DNA from: Polyangiaceae bacterium
Lineage (GTDB): Bacteria; Myxococcota_A; Polyangia; Polyangiales; Polyangiaceae
Direction of reading: 5' to 3'
Length of the DNA: 64,000 nt
Assembly: GCA_029941785.1 (NCBI GenBank)
Contig: JAPYTK010000002.1
Location: forward strand, 1 to 64,000
Shown: piece after piece, positions 26,593-35,421 of the stretch
Layout of the letters: every line of letters starts with the position of its first letter
Position numbering within the stretch: position 1 is the stretch's first letter
The notes under the pieces: generated by a model
Seen by the model: the letters and a program-made list of their open reading frames with translations, nothing else
What the model was told of the DNA's origin: nothing
The model's database searches: none
Made by a program: the position numbers and the translations under genes

Positions 26593-28530
26593 GTGGCCAG
26601 GTTCATCGACGATTTGAAACGAACACATCGCTGCGGGCAGCTTCGCACGAGCGATATCGGACACGAAGTTGTGCTCTTCGGCTGGATCGCCCATCGACGG
26701 GACTTCGGTGGCTGCATCTTCGTCGACTTGCGCGACCGTCACGGCATGACGCAAATTGTCTTCGACACCTCCTACGAGACCGGAGAGGTCACGCGATTGC
26801 CCGGGCGGGAAGCTGAGCCCCTGTGGGACCAAAGCCAGGTGGAGCAAGCCCATCAGCTCGCTGACGAGGCCCGTCGAGAGTGGGTCATCGGGATCCGCGG
26901 GATCGTCGTGCACCGAGGCGAAGACAACATCAACACCAATTTGGCCACCGGCGAGGTGGAGGTGCGGGTCGCCGAGACGGTGATCTTCAACCGCGCCGAA
27001 ACGCCCGCCTTCTCGCTCGAAGACGACATCAGCACCGACGAGGAAGTTCGACTCAACTACCGCTATCTCGATTTGCGCCGAGCACCTCTGCAACGCAGCT
27101 TGCGCCTCCGGCACGAGCTCAACCAGGCGACGCGTAGCTACCTCTCGTCGGAGGGGTGCCTCGAACTGGAAACGCCCATTCTCTGCAAGTACACGCCGGG
27201 AGGGGCCCGCAACTTCCTCGTTCCTTCACGCCTCCAGAGAGGCAAATTCTACGCTCTGGCCGAAAGTCCGCAGCTCTTCAAGCAGCTCTTCATGGTGGCG
27301 GGCTTCGACCGCTATTTTCAAATCGTCAAATGCTTTCGAGACGAAGATCTGAGGCTCGATCGTCAACCCGAGTTTACCCAAATCGATGTCGAGCTTTCCT
27401 TCGTGAACCAAGACGACGTCTTTCGACTGCTCGAAGGGCTGATGTTCCGCATTTTCGACGAGACCAAGACCACCGACTTGAACGCTCTCTTTCCGTCCGG
27501 TCGCTTTCCGCAAATGAGCTTCGCCGAATCGATGAATCGCTTTGGCAACGACAAGCCCGATCTTCGTTTTGGACTTGAGCTCAAGGACATCACCGACCTG
27601 GTCATCGAACACGACGGCGGAGAGATCCCGCTGCTCGCCCCCATCGCCGAGAAATTCAAGAACGGCACCTACCGTCGCGAAGTACCCGCGGAAATTGTGA
27701 AGGTCTTCATCATCCCCGCCAAAGCCGGATTTTCTCGACCACAGATGGAGCAACTCGAGAAGAACCTGAGGGAAATCAAGGGCTTCAAGGGGCTCGCGCG
27801 CGCGAAAATTGGCGAAGAGGGCAAGTGGACGCAATCGCCTTTCGCCAAGCATGTGAGTGACGACTTTCGCACGCTTCTCAACAAGGAGCTCGGGGTCGAA
27901 CAAGGTGACGTCATCTGTTTTCAGCTCGGCAAGACCGCCGTCGTCAACGCCGCGTTGTCCAAGCTGCGCCTCGACGTCGGAAAGAAAATGGGACTCATCC
28001 CCAACTACGGCCACGACGGAAAGTGGGAATTCTTGTGGGTCGTCAACCCGCCACTATTCGAAGAAAATGACGACGGCAGCTGGGCCGCTGCCCACCACGC
28101 CTTCACGCGACCAGTGGACGAGCACATCGAACTCATCGAGACCGATCCGGGGCGCGTCCTGTGCTACCGCTACGACTTGGTGCTCAACGGCTTCGAAATC
28201 GGTGGAGGATCGATCCGACTTCACGATCCCGAGGTACAGCAGCAGGTCTTCACGGCCCTGGGTATCGATCACGACAGCGCCAAGGAGATGTTCGGCTTCT
28301 TTCTCGATGCTCTGCGGTCCGGCGCTCCGCCCCACGGCGGAATCGCGATCGGCATGGATCGTTTGGCGATGCTCATCAGCGGCGCACCCAACCTTCGAGA
28401 CGTCATTCCCTTCCCGAAGACCAACCAGGGCGTCGATCTGATGTCGAAAGCTCCGGTCAGCATCGATCAGAGTCAGCTGGACGAACTGTACGTCACCTCC
28501 ACCGCGACCAAGCCCGAACCGGGCGAGTGA
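26593..28530 (+). CDS. aspS: Aspartyl-tRNA synthetase
   Basis: A 645-residue class II synthetase charging tRNA-Asp. It has the OB-fold anticodon domain ([20 protein letters not shown]), motif 2 [18 protein letters not shown], a bacterial GAD insertion, and motif 3 [15 protein letters not shown]. It is somewhat longer than the usual 590 residues, mostly through a loop near residue 70. Start is GTG 26593 with AGGAAGG upstream. Whether it is Asp-specific or also charges tRNA-Asn cannot be told by eye. Confidence 0.96.
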   Translation: MARFIDDLKRTHRCGQLRTSDIGHEVVLFGWIAHRRDFGGCIFVDLRDRHGMTQIVFDTSYETGEVTRLPGREAEPLWDQSQVEQAHQLADEARREWVIGIRGIVVHRGEDNINTNLATGEVEVRVAETVIFNRAETPAFSLEDDISTDEEVRLNYRYLDLRRAPLQRSLRLRHELNQATRSYLSSEGCLELETPILCKYTPGGARNFLVPSRLQRGKFYALAESPQLFKQLFMVAGFDRYFQIVKCFRDEDLRLDRQPEFTQIDVELSFVNQDDVFRLLEGLMFRIFDETKTTDLNALFPSGRFPQMSFAESMNRFGNDKPDLRFGLELKDITDLVIEHDGGEIPLLAPIAEKFKNGTYRREVPAEIVKVFIIPAKAGFSRPQMEQLEKNLREIKGFKGLARAKIGEEGKWTQSPFAKHVSDDFRTLLNKELGVEQGDVICFQLGKTAVVNAALSKLRLDVGKKMGLIPNYGHDGKWEFLWVVNPPLFEENDDGSWAAAHHAFTRPVDEHIELIETDPGRVLCYRYDLVLNGFEIGGGSIRLHDPEVQQQVFTALGIDHDSAKEMFGFFLDALRSGAPPHGGIAIGMDRLAMLISGAPNLRDVIPFPKTNQGVDLMSKAPVSIDQSQLDELYVTSTATKPEPGE

Positions 28531-28556
28531 TCGCCGCGCTCGGATTGAAAAATCGG

Positions 28557-28641
28557 CGGAGGAGGAGGGATTCGAACCCCCGGTAGCTTGCACTACGCCG
28601 GTTTTCAAAACCGGTGCCTTCGACCACTCGGCCACTCCTCC
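28557..28641 (-). tRNA. tRNA-Ser (anticodon UGA)
   Basis: Read on the minus strand: acceptor GGAGGAG/CTCCTCC with G discriminator, D-arm TGGCCGAGTGG, anticodon stem-loop CCGGTTTTGAAAACCGG with TGA, a long variable arm, and T-arm GGGGGTTCGAATCCCTC. About 85 nt; the long variable arm and G73 fit tRNA-Ser. CCA is not encoded. Confidence 0.93.
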
Positions 28642-28642
28642 T

Positions 28643-28660
28643 CGCTGCGAGAACGCAGCG
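28643..28660. other. Perfect hairpin between the two tRNA-Ser genes
   Basis: CGCTGCG-AGAA-CGCAGCG forms a 7-bp stem with a 4-base loop just upstream of the 5' end of tRNA-Ser(UGA). On the plus strand it is followed by A residues and on the minus strand it is preceded by T residues, so it is not an intrinsic terminator in either direction. It could mark a tRNA-processing site. Confidence 0.45.
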
Positions 28661-28674
28661 AAAAAACTCAGGGG

Positions 28675-28761
28675 CGGAGAGAGCGGGATTCGAACCCGCG
28701 GTAGGTTTCACCCTACGCACGCTTAGCAAGCGTGTGCCTTCAGCCGCTCGGCCATCTCTCC
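28675..28761 (-). tRNA. tRNA-Ser (anticodon GCU)
   Basis: Minus strand: acceptor GGAGAGA/TCTCTCC with G discriminator, D-arm TGGCCGAGCGG, anticodon stem CACGC with loop TTGCTAA, long variable arm GTAGGGTGAAACCTAC, and T-arm GCGGGTTCGAATCCCGC. About 87 nt, typical of tRNA-Ser. It lies upstream of tRNA-Ser(UGA), probably in one transcript. Confidence 0.94.
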
Positions 28762-28890
28762 AACTTCGTGGCGGGCTCACGATAAAACCCTACGAAGGGC
28801 CGGGACCATGCCCGAGGATGACCCCGACTTCAAGAGTGGAAAACGCCCTTGGATCTAGTCAGATCGCCGCCAAAGCGGTATCGATAAGTC

Positions 28891-30495
28891 ATGTCTGTAC
28901 GACGACCCGTGCTAGTTGGCTCTGTTCTCATCTTTCTGTCTGCCCTTTGGGCAGGGTGTGCGGCTTCGCCCCCACCCGCAAATGACGACGACATCTCAGC
29001 GGCATCCGGCGGCGGGCAGGGCGGCGCGGGCGGGCAGGCAGGCGCAGACGGAGAGGCTTTCTTGTGCGGGATCGATTGCACGACCATCGCCACCGGCAAC
29101 CCCTGCAAACGTTCGATATGTGATGAAATGAGCGGCAACTGCGCCATCGTCGATGCCGACGACGGCGTCGCCTGCAACGATGAACAGTTCTGCACGACCG
29201 GCGACGCTTGTTCGGCGGGCACATGCGTCGGTGGGCCTCCCAACACGTGCGGGATGGAGGTCCCGCAATGCCAACTGGTGGTCTGCAACGAGCTGACGAC
29301 GAGCTGCTCGGTCGTTCCCGCCACGGACAGCACCGGCTGCAGCTCCGACAATCCTTGCCTGATCAATAGCCAATGCTCCAACGGACTGTGCATCGGGCAG
29401 GAGAAAGACTGTTTCTTCGCGCCGGTGCCCAACGAGTGCTTCGTGGCCAGCTGCAACCCCGAAAGTGGTCTGTGTGAGCCGCAGCCCGGCAACGAGGGCA
29501 AGTCCTGCACCGATGGGTCGGACCTGTGCACGGTCGACAAAACATGTTCCGATGGCTCCTGCGTCGCCGGCACGCCCAAGAACTGCAGCTCCCTCAATCA
29601 GGGCTGCGAAGCAGGGCTTTGTGATCCCGGCACCGGTGATTGCAAAGCGATCCCGATCCCCAATGGCGCGAGCTGTAACGACCACAACGGCTGCACGACC
29701 GGCGAGCTTTGCACCAGCGGCCTGTGTGGAGGCGGCACGGTCACCATGGCGTGCGTCGACAACGATCAGTGTTGCGCACAAGGGTGCGATGAGAACAACG
29801 ACACCGACTGCATCCTGAAGATCCTGCTCCTCGGTGAGAGTGTGCAGGACACGATGCAGCTCCCGCACTGGCAGATGTACCGCGACGCGCTGCAGAGCGC
29901 GGGCGTCCTTTGGACCGAACACAATCTCAACAACCTCCCCTTCCCGACGCAAAACGAGCTCGACACCTACAACACGATCATCCACTTCGACCAGAGCTCC
30001 GCCATCATCAGCGATGCAAGTTGCCAAATCCTCGCCAACTGGCTCGACGGCAGCACCGGGCGAAACATGTTCGTCACGGGGCGTGACCTCTTGTGGGATT
30101 TTGCCAACAGCTCGATCAATAGTGGCGAGCACAACCTGTACTCACTCTATGGCGTGACCTACCTGGGCAACTCCTTCATCTCCTCGAACGACGGTCGCAT
30201 CAACGGGGTGATGGGCGATCCGATCACGGGCGCCTTCCTCTCACCCAACGGCCTCGAGCTCGCAACCAGCGGAAAATCTGGCGGCGACTACGCCGACGAA
30301 ATGGTCGGACCCGCCAGTCACATCGGCGTCTTCGCGGGCACCACCGGGATGGGGATCGGCAACAGCGCAATGAGTCGCTACGCAGCCAGTGGTTACAAGG
30401 TCGTGTGGCTTGGCATCAATTTCCACGATGGCCTGGATTTGCAATCGGAGCGCAACACGCTCATGGCCAACGTGCTGACCTATTTCAAGAACTAG
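28891..30495 (+). CDS. Cys-rich lipoprotein with C-terminal globular (Rossmann-like) domain
   Basis: A 534-residue predicted lipoprotein (lipobox LWAGC). After a Gly-rich linker (GGGQGGAGGQAGADG), residues about 55-310 form repeated six-Cys units resembling myxobacterial cysteine-rich surface repeats. The last about 220 residues (from DCILKILLLGESVQDTMQLP) are Cys-poor and look like an alpha/beta domain (TIIHFDQSSAIISD, NMFVTGRDLLWD), reminiscent of glutamine-amidotransferase/ThuA-like folds, though no catalytic triad is claimed. Probably surface-exposed; ligand unknown. Confidence 0.78.
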   Translation: MSVRRPVLVGSVLIFLSALWAGCAASPPPANDDDISAASGGGQGGAGGQAGADGEAFLCGIDCTTIATGNPCKRSICDEMSGNCAIVDADDGVACNDEQFCTTGDACSAGTCVGGPPNTCGMEVPQCQLVVCNELTTSCSVVPATDSTGCSSDNPCLINSQCSNGLCIGQEKDCFFAPVPNECFVASCNPESGLCEPQPGNEGKSCTDGSDLCTVDKTCSDGSCVAGTPKNCSSLNQGCEAGLCDPGTGDCKAIPIPNGASCNDHNGCTTGELCTSGLCGGGTVTMACVDNDQCCAQGCDENNDTDCILKILLLGESVQDTMQLPHWQMYRDALQSAGVLWTEHNLNNLPFPTQNELDTYNTIIHFDQSSAIISDASCQILANWLDGSTGRNMFVTGRDLLWDFANSSINSGEHNLYSLYGVTYLGNSFISSNDGRINGVMGDPITGAFLSPNGLELATSGKSGGDYADEMVGPASHIGVFAGTTGMGIGNSAMSRYAASGYKVVWLGINFHDGLDLQSERNTLMANVLTYFKN

Positions 30496-30498
30496 GGC

Positions 30499-31824
30499 TC
30501 AACGAACGACGAGCGGATAAAGCTCGTTGAGCGTCGCGCTGAGCGCGGAGCATCGTAGACCCGGCGAGTGGCGGGCGAGGATCACGACGCGATCGGCCCA
30601 TCGGCGCCACGCGATCGCGCCCCGCTTTGGTTTCTCGGCGCATAATTTGGAAAAGGTCTTCGTCAGCACGCCGCCCACTTCCTCGGCGTCCCGCACGGTG
30701 TCAAAGCGCAATTGCCACAACACCAAGTGGGCGGATTTCGCTGTTGCTCCGTCCTGCACAAACACGGTGTAGCGGTCGCCGCCCCAGCCCGCTGCGGCTC
30801 GAGCCGCCTCTTCACGGTGCACCCATTGCTCGAGCACGATTCGCAAGCCCTGCTCACCCATGGCAGCGGTGTCGAGAACCCGAAAGCGACCCGATGACAT
30901 CGCGCTCGCCGCGACCAGGGCAACCTCGAGAGCCGGCTCGCGCCGTAGGTACTTTTCCACGTGGATGAGCTGCTCGGTCGTCTGAGGCGGTTGTTGCCAT
31001 GCGCGGTCGACACGTGCCCAGCCACCACGACGCCTCAATTCCTGAACGAACCGGTAGCCATCGACATAGGACGCGGCAAGTCCGGCTTGAAGCACGCGAG
31101 GCGTCGACGCTCCCTCTTCGGAGAGCGCGAGGGAAGCCATCAGCGCAAGTCGCAACACCGACGGTGACAACGAAGTGCCGGGCGCCGTGATCTCGAAGGT
31201 CGCGGCGGTCGCTTCTCCTTCGCACAAGCCGTGCACCGCCGACAAGGAGTCACTCTGTCCCGGTCGATAACGCAGCCGCCCTGCCAGATCGAAGTGCTGA
31301 TCCTGCAAGGCGTGCACGAGTTCATGAGTCAAGGTCTCCTGAGCCATGACATCGGTCAAATCGTCGATCAGAAACATGCGATCGGTGTGCTGGTCGTAAA
31401 AGCCCGCGAGATTGGCCCGGGCAAGTCGGTAGACCCGCTCCGCCAGGTCGTCCTCGGGTCCGATCAGCCACAGCGCGCGTAGCATCTCTCCCTGGGCCCG
31501 CATCACGGCCGACGGCATGCTCTTTTCGTTGAGCGCCACGATACGCGCGTACGCCTCCTCACGTGAAATCACTGTGGGCGCCTGGCGCGATTTCCAGCCG
31601 AGCTGACGCGCGCTCGCCACTTGGTCGAAGATTCGCGCCTGCCTCGGCGTCAGTGGAGAATTCGGGGAAGGAAGCGTCGCGGCGACCGACGCGACACCCG
31701 CCGGCCGCGTCGTACGCTCGCCCCGCCGAGGCGCCTCCGGCTCCCCTGGCGATGACGACGCACAGCCACTCACGAAGAGGCAGGACGCGATCGCCAATAG
31801 AGGCGGTCGGAGCCTAGACCACAT
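30499..31824 (-). CDS. Lipoprotein with HExxH zinc-metallopeptidase motif
   Basis: A 441-residue predicted lipoprotein (lipobox VSGC). [16 protein letters not shown] contains a HELVH metalloprotease motif, and a downstream acidic residue in [12 protein letters not shown] could be the third ligand (gluzincin-like, inference). Start ATG 31824 fits the signal peptide [17 protein letters not shown]; the track's 31923 start reaches far into rpe. It overlaps the rpe stop by 11 bases, so the two genes are likely co-transcribed. Substrate unknown. Confidence 0.75.
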   Translation of the reverse strand: MWSRLRPPLLAIASCLFVSGCASSSPGEPEAPRRGERTTRPAGVASVAATLPSPNSPLTPRQARIFDQVASARQLGWKSRQAPTVISREEAYARIVALNEKSMPSAVMRAQGEMLRALWLIGPEDDLAERVYRLARANLAGFYDQHTDRMFLIDDLTDVMAQETLTHELVHALQDQHFDLAGRLRYRPGQSDSLSAVHGLCEGEATAATFEITAPGTSLSPSVLRLALMASLALSEEGASTPRVLQAGLAASYVDGYRFVQELRRRGGWARVDRAWQQPPQTTEQLIHVEKYLRREPALEVALVAASAMSSGRFRVLDTAAMGEQGLRIVLEQWVHREEAARAAAGWGGDRYTVFVQDGATAKSAHLVLWQLRFDTVRDAEEVGGVLTKTFSKLCAEKPKRGAIAWRRWADRVVILARHSPGLRCSALSATLNELYPLVVR

Positions 31825-32527
31825 CGGTCGAGCCGGCCGCTTCGCGAATGACGTCGATTTTCTTTCGATACACCGCAGCGCGCTCTTCGAGCGTTGCGTC
31901 GGGGGCGACCTCCCCTTTACCAAATACCGCAGATCCCGCGACGAGAACGTTCGCGCCCGCCGCAGCCGCAGCCCCTGCGGTCGCGCCGGACACCCCGCCG
32001 TCGATCTCCAAATGAGGAGACACCCCGAGCTCGGCCGACATGCGGCGTAGGGTCTCGATCTTGGGTAAGACTTCGTTGATGAACGACTGACCTCCGAAGC
32101 CTGGATTGACGCTCATGACGAGCACCAAGTCGGCCAAATGGAGAACGTGTCGCAGGTTTTCGGCAGGCGTATGAGGATTGATCACGACGCCCGCCTTCGC
32201 ACCCAATTCCTTGATTTGACACAATGTTCTGTGAAGATTGGGCGATGTTTCCTCGTGAACGCTGACAACATCGGCGCCCGCCCTGACGAAATCCGCCACA
32301 TAGCGCTCGGGCTCCACAATCATCAAGTGCACATCCACCGTCAGCGTCGTCGCCGCGCGCACGGCTTTGACGATCGGAGGCCCGAGGGTGATGTTGGGGA
32401 CGAAGCGCCCGTCCATCACGTCCACATGAATCCAATCGGCTCCCGCCTGCTGCGCAGCCTCGACATCGAGAGCGAGACGGCCAAAATCCGCAGACAAGAT
32501 CGAGGGGGCGATCAACACCTCAGGCAT
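31814..32527 (-). CDS. rpe: Ribulose-phosphate 3-epimerase
   Basis: A 237-residue TIM-barrel enzyme interconverting ribulose-5-P and xylulose-5-P (pentose phosphate pathway). Signatures: [51 protein letters not shown]. Metal- and substrate-binding His and Asp residues are present. Length is slightly over the usual 220 because of a C-terminal tail. Confidence 0.96.
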   Translation of the reverse strand: MPEVLIAPSILSADFGRLALDVEAAQQAGADWIHVDVMDGRFVPNITLGPPIVKAVRAATTLTVDVHLMIVEPERYVADFVRAGADVVSVHEETSPNLHRTLCQIKELGAKAGVVINPHTPAENLRHVLHLADLVLVMSVNPGFGGQSFINEVLPKIETLRRMSAELGVSPHLEIDGGVSGATAGAAAAAGANVLVAGSAVFGKGEVAPDATLEERAAVYRKKIDVIREAAGSTDVV

Positions 32528-32552
32528 AGGTCCCTGTAGCGAACTTTACGAA

Positions 32553-32580
32553 GGGCGTGTACTAGTACCTGGTCACGCCC
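32553..32580. promoter_or_regulatory. Nested palindrome in the rpe / GNAT divergent intergenic region
   Basis: GGGCGTG at 32553-32559 is inverted exactly as CACGCCC at 32574-32580, and its spacer starts with the 10-bp palindrome GTACTAGTAC (32559-32568). It lies between two divergent genes and has no T-run, so an operator is more likely than a terminator. Confidence 0.4.
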
Positions 32581-32662
32581 ACGGTATGGGCAAGCAGGGG
32601 ATTCGGGGGGAAATGATATTTGATGTTGCAAGCCAGTCGCGGGTCGTGCACCACGGCGCACA

Positions 32663-33169
32663 ATGGAAACGAGTCACGTCTTGAGCCCCAATCTGCAACC
32701 AGAGCCGATGCAAAGCTTAGCGATGACGACCCGGCCTGTCACCAAGGCGGATTATGACCACATCGTGAGGGTGATCGACCATTGGTGGGGGGGCCCGAGC
32801 AGCGCGCTTGCCCATCCGATCTTCTTTTACGAACTCGGCGAAACCGCCATGGTGATCGAAGCGGAAGGACAACTCGTCGGCTTCCTGTTCGGCTTCATCT
32901 CGCCTCAGGGCCCGACGGGCTATGTGCACCTGGTCGGCATTCACCCCGAGTTTCGCCGCCAACACGTAGGCAGCAAGCTGTACAAGTCCTTCGAACTCGC
33001 GTGCGCGCGAGCCGGATGCCTCAAATTGAAAGCCATCACGACGAGCGGCAATGAGGGCTCGATACGCTTCCACGTCGCCCAAGGCTGGAACATGGAAGAA
33101 CGCGCTGACTACGCGGGGCCCGGGCGCACACGGATCGTGTTCACCAAACAAGTCCGCCCACAGGAATGA
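32663..33169 (+). CDS. GNAT-family N-acetyltransferase
   Basis: A 168-residue GNAT protein. VHLVGIHPEFRRQHVGSKLY is motif A, whose R/QxxGxG/A-like turn binds acetyl-CoA pyrophosphate; the late region FHVAQGWNMEE matches the typical C-terminal motif. The acceptor amine is unknown. In-frame ATGs at 32708 and 32723 could also be the start. The stop overlaps the PEGA-protein ATG. Confidence 0.82.
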   Translation: METSHVLSPNLQPEPMQSLAMTTRPVTKADYDHIVRVIDHWWGGPSSALAHPIFFYELGETAMVIEAEGQLVGFLFGFISPQGPTGYVHLVGIHPEFRRQHVGSKLYKSFELACARAGCLKLKAITTSGNEGSIRFHVAQGWNMEERADYAGPGRTRIVFTKQVRPQE

Positions 33170-34347
33170 CCCGGTTTCTCGGCCGTGGCAAACCGCTTCT
33201 CGCGACGGCGCTCGTCCTCAGCACCAGCGCCTTCACCATGGCCCCGTGCGGCACGTCTCGCGCGGCAGGGCAGACGGTTTCCATCCAGATTCAGCCGGGC
33301 ACCGATCCCGCCACGAGCGCGGCCATTGCCCGCATCATAGAAGAGAGGCGCCAGTCTCTGCCCCCGCGACCACTGCCCTCGCCGGGCGTTTCGCCGGAAG
33401 GTGTCGCCAACAAACACCGGATCCGCGCCATCGCTCAGGCCCTACTTCGCGCGCGACGCCACGAGGAAAACGCCGCCTGGAGCGCTTGCGCCAAAGAGGC
33501 CGGCGACCGTCTCGGAGATGCCACGGAATTGCTGAGTCGATCACACCGACTCGACCTGCTGCGCGAATTGCATCTGCAGATCGGATCCTGTCTCAGTCTC
33601 AGTGAGACCCCAGCGGACGCGATGCCCCATTATCGAACCGCGACGCTCCTCGACGAAGGACAACCTGCGCGTGGAGACCACCGCGAAGAAGCAGAATTGC
33701 GCCTCGCCAAAGCGCGCACCGAAATCTTGGCACGCAAGCGGGGCACCATCACGATCGAGACCTCCCCCCCTGGCGCGACGGTTTGGCTCGACGGCCGCCG
33801 TCTGCCGAGCGTGTCGCCGCTTCGCACACCGGTCCGACTTGGTCATCATTTCATTTCCTTACGCCGGTTTCGCTACGAGCCGCAGACCGAACAAGTGCTC
33901 CTACAACCGGGCAGCAAACTGAAGCTCGTGATGACCCCTGCGCGATCGGACACGCTTCAAGATCAACTTCAGCCGCAAGCACGAGGGCAACTGAGCGCGT
34001 CGGTCCACGAACAGCGCCTCGCTCAGGCCGCGTGGGCAGGCGCAGCGCAACTCGCTGTCATTGCGCCTGCGCCACTACCCGCACGCGGATGGAGACTCCA
34101 ACTCTTCGACGCCACGACGGGAGCCCGACTCAAGGACGGAATCGTCGTGGAGCAAGCGGGCAGTGACCACTTGCGAAACCGCGTGTGCCAGGTTCTCGGC
34201 GAACACTGCGAGCCCATCAAGGCGGGGATCCCCTGGTATCTCTGGCCTATCGCCGCAACGGCCGTGACCGGAGCTTCGATCGCCATCGGCTTCGCCATCG
34301 ACGCTTCGCGTGACACCGTGCTGTGCCCGCCAAGCGGCTGCCGATGA
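33166..34347 (+). CDS. Secreted/membrane PEGA-domain protein
   Basis: A 393-residue protein with an N-terminal signal segment (LLATALVLSTSAFTMAPCG). A helical, TPR-like central region (about 80-190) is followed by a PEGA domain (GTITIETSPPGATVWLDGRR, about 192-235), an extracytoplasmic beta-sandwich. A C-terminal transmembrane helix (WYLWPIAATAVTGASIAIGF) comes near the end. It is translationally coupled to the GNAT gene by ATGA. Function unknown. Confidence 0.75.
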   Translation: MTRFLGRGKPLLATALVLSTSAFTMAPCGTSRAAGQTVSIQIQPGTDPATSAAIARIIEERRQSLPPRPLPSPGVSPEGVANKHRIRAIAQALLRARRHEENAAWSACAKEAGDRLGDATELLSRSHRLDLLRELHLQIGSCLSLSETPADAMPHYRTATLLDEGQPARGDHREEAELRLAKARTEILARKRGTITIETSPPGATVWLDGRRLPSVSPLRTPVRLGHHFISLRRFRYEPQTEQVLLQPGSKLKLVMTPARSDTLQDQLQPQARGQLSASVHEQRLAQAAWAGAAQLAVIAPAPLPARGWRLQLFDATTGARLKDGIVVEQAGSDHLRNRVCQVLGEHCEPIKAGIPWYLWPIAATAVTGASIAIGFAIDASRDTVLCPPSGCR

Positions 34348-34350
34348 GTT

Positions 34351-35421
34351 TCAGCGCGGCTGAACACAAAACACGTGCGCAGTCCTCGCCCGCACCGTCC
34401 AGTGTCCCGACGCCGCCGCGATCACAGCGCTCTGACCCCGACCCAATAAGAGAGAGCCGAGGGTCGTCTCGATCGCGGCTTGTCCCGCGACGCAGGTCAG
34501 CGCGCTGAGACTCGGGCCGCCCTCGATCCGCGCCTCGCCGGTCCCGCGCCATTGGTCGACGACGAAGTGATCCCAGTCCACGAGTCGCCGACGAGCGAGC
34601 GGGCCCGCTGAGATCGACTCCCCCGTGCGGCGGCACGAAGCCACCAGGTCATTACCCCGCGGAGCATCCCAGCTTGTCACCGCGAGCGAGCGCGCCACAT
34701 GCAGGGACCTCGGTTTGCCGTCGGGCGAGAATCCGCCACTCGCGTCGTAGCGGCGATTCCAATCCCAAAATCGATAGGTCATACCCGTTCGTCCTGGTTG
34801 CACCCGCTGAGGCTCGAGCAAGGTCACACCGCGACCGATGGCGTGAGGTGTGCCCGCCTCGATGACAAAAACATCTCCCGGGCCAACCGGAACAAAGTTC
34901 ATGAGCTGGTCGAGCGGGCCGTTCGCGCCAAGACAACGCTCGACCTCTTGTCGATTCACGCCGTCCCGGAAGCCGAGAAACAAGCCCGCTCCCGCAGCCG
35001 CTCGAAGCACAACCCACGCCTCGGGCTTGCCGCTCTCGTCCGGCCCGAGAGCCTCATCATCGTCGGCGGGGTGGACCTGCACCGAGAGGTTGTCGGCCGC
35101 ATCGAGCAATTTGACCAACAGTGGCAATTGACGGTCATTGTTCGTCGCCACGTTGAGGCCGAGCCACGCCTCCGGCGCACGCGCAATGATTTGCGACAGC
35201 TCCTCTCCTTCTTCCGTCACACTCGGAAAGCTCGGCTCGACCGAAACCTCCCACGACTCACCGATGACGCCAGGCGCCGTCGGAAGCGAAAGCTCGCTCT
35301 TGTAGTCCGTACCAATACGACTCCCTCCCCAAGGAGTCCGGCTCGGTGGCGTGAAGTTGTCGGGCCGCAGTCGTCTCGGCCTCAGCTCGTGTTTCTCCGA
35401 GCCGCGCACCTCAGCGGTCAA
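34351..35421 (-). CDS. manA: Mannose-6-phosphate isomerase, class I
   Basis: A 356-residue cupin metalloenzyme interconverting mannose-6-P and fructose-6-P, supplying mannose for polysaccharides. It has the typical N-terminal RTPWGGSRI, SVQVHPADDDEAL, GKPEAWVVL and VIEAGTPHAIGRGVTLLE with the zinc-ligand His/Glu residues. The start overlaps the FHA-activator stop by 11 bases, so it is likely co-transcribed with that regulator. Confidence 0.92.
   Translation of the reverse strand: MTAEVRGSEKHELRPRRLRPDNFTPPSRTPWGGSRIGTDYKSELSLPTAPGVIGESWEVSVEPSFPSVTEEGEELSQIIARAPEAWLGLNVATNNDRQLPLLVKLLDAADNLSVQVHPADDDEALGPDESGKPEAWVVLRAAAGAGLFLGFRDGVNRQEVERCLGANGPLDQLMNFVPVGPGDVFVIEAGTPHAIGRGVTLLEPQRVQPGRTGMTYRFWDWNRRYDASGGFSPDGKPRSLHVARSLAVTSWDAPRGNDLVASCRRTGESISAGPLARRRLVDWDHFVVDQWRGTGEARIEGGPSLSALTCVAGQAAIETTLGSLLLGRGQSAVIAAASGHWTVRARTAHVFCVQPR

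Noticed and set aside
28643-28675. Hairpin next to an A/T run as a rho-independent terminator
   Set aside because: The T-run precedes the hairpin on the minus strand and becomes A on the plus strand, so neither direction gives a terminator.
28996-30132. 378-aa minus-strand ORF opposite the Cys-rich lipoprotein
   Set aside because: Low-complexity product; the plus strand has a signal peptide, lipobox and ordered Cys repeats.
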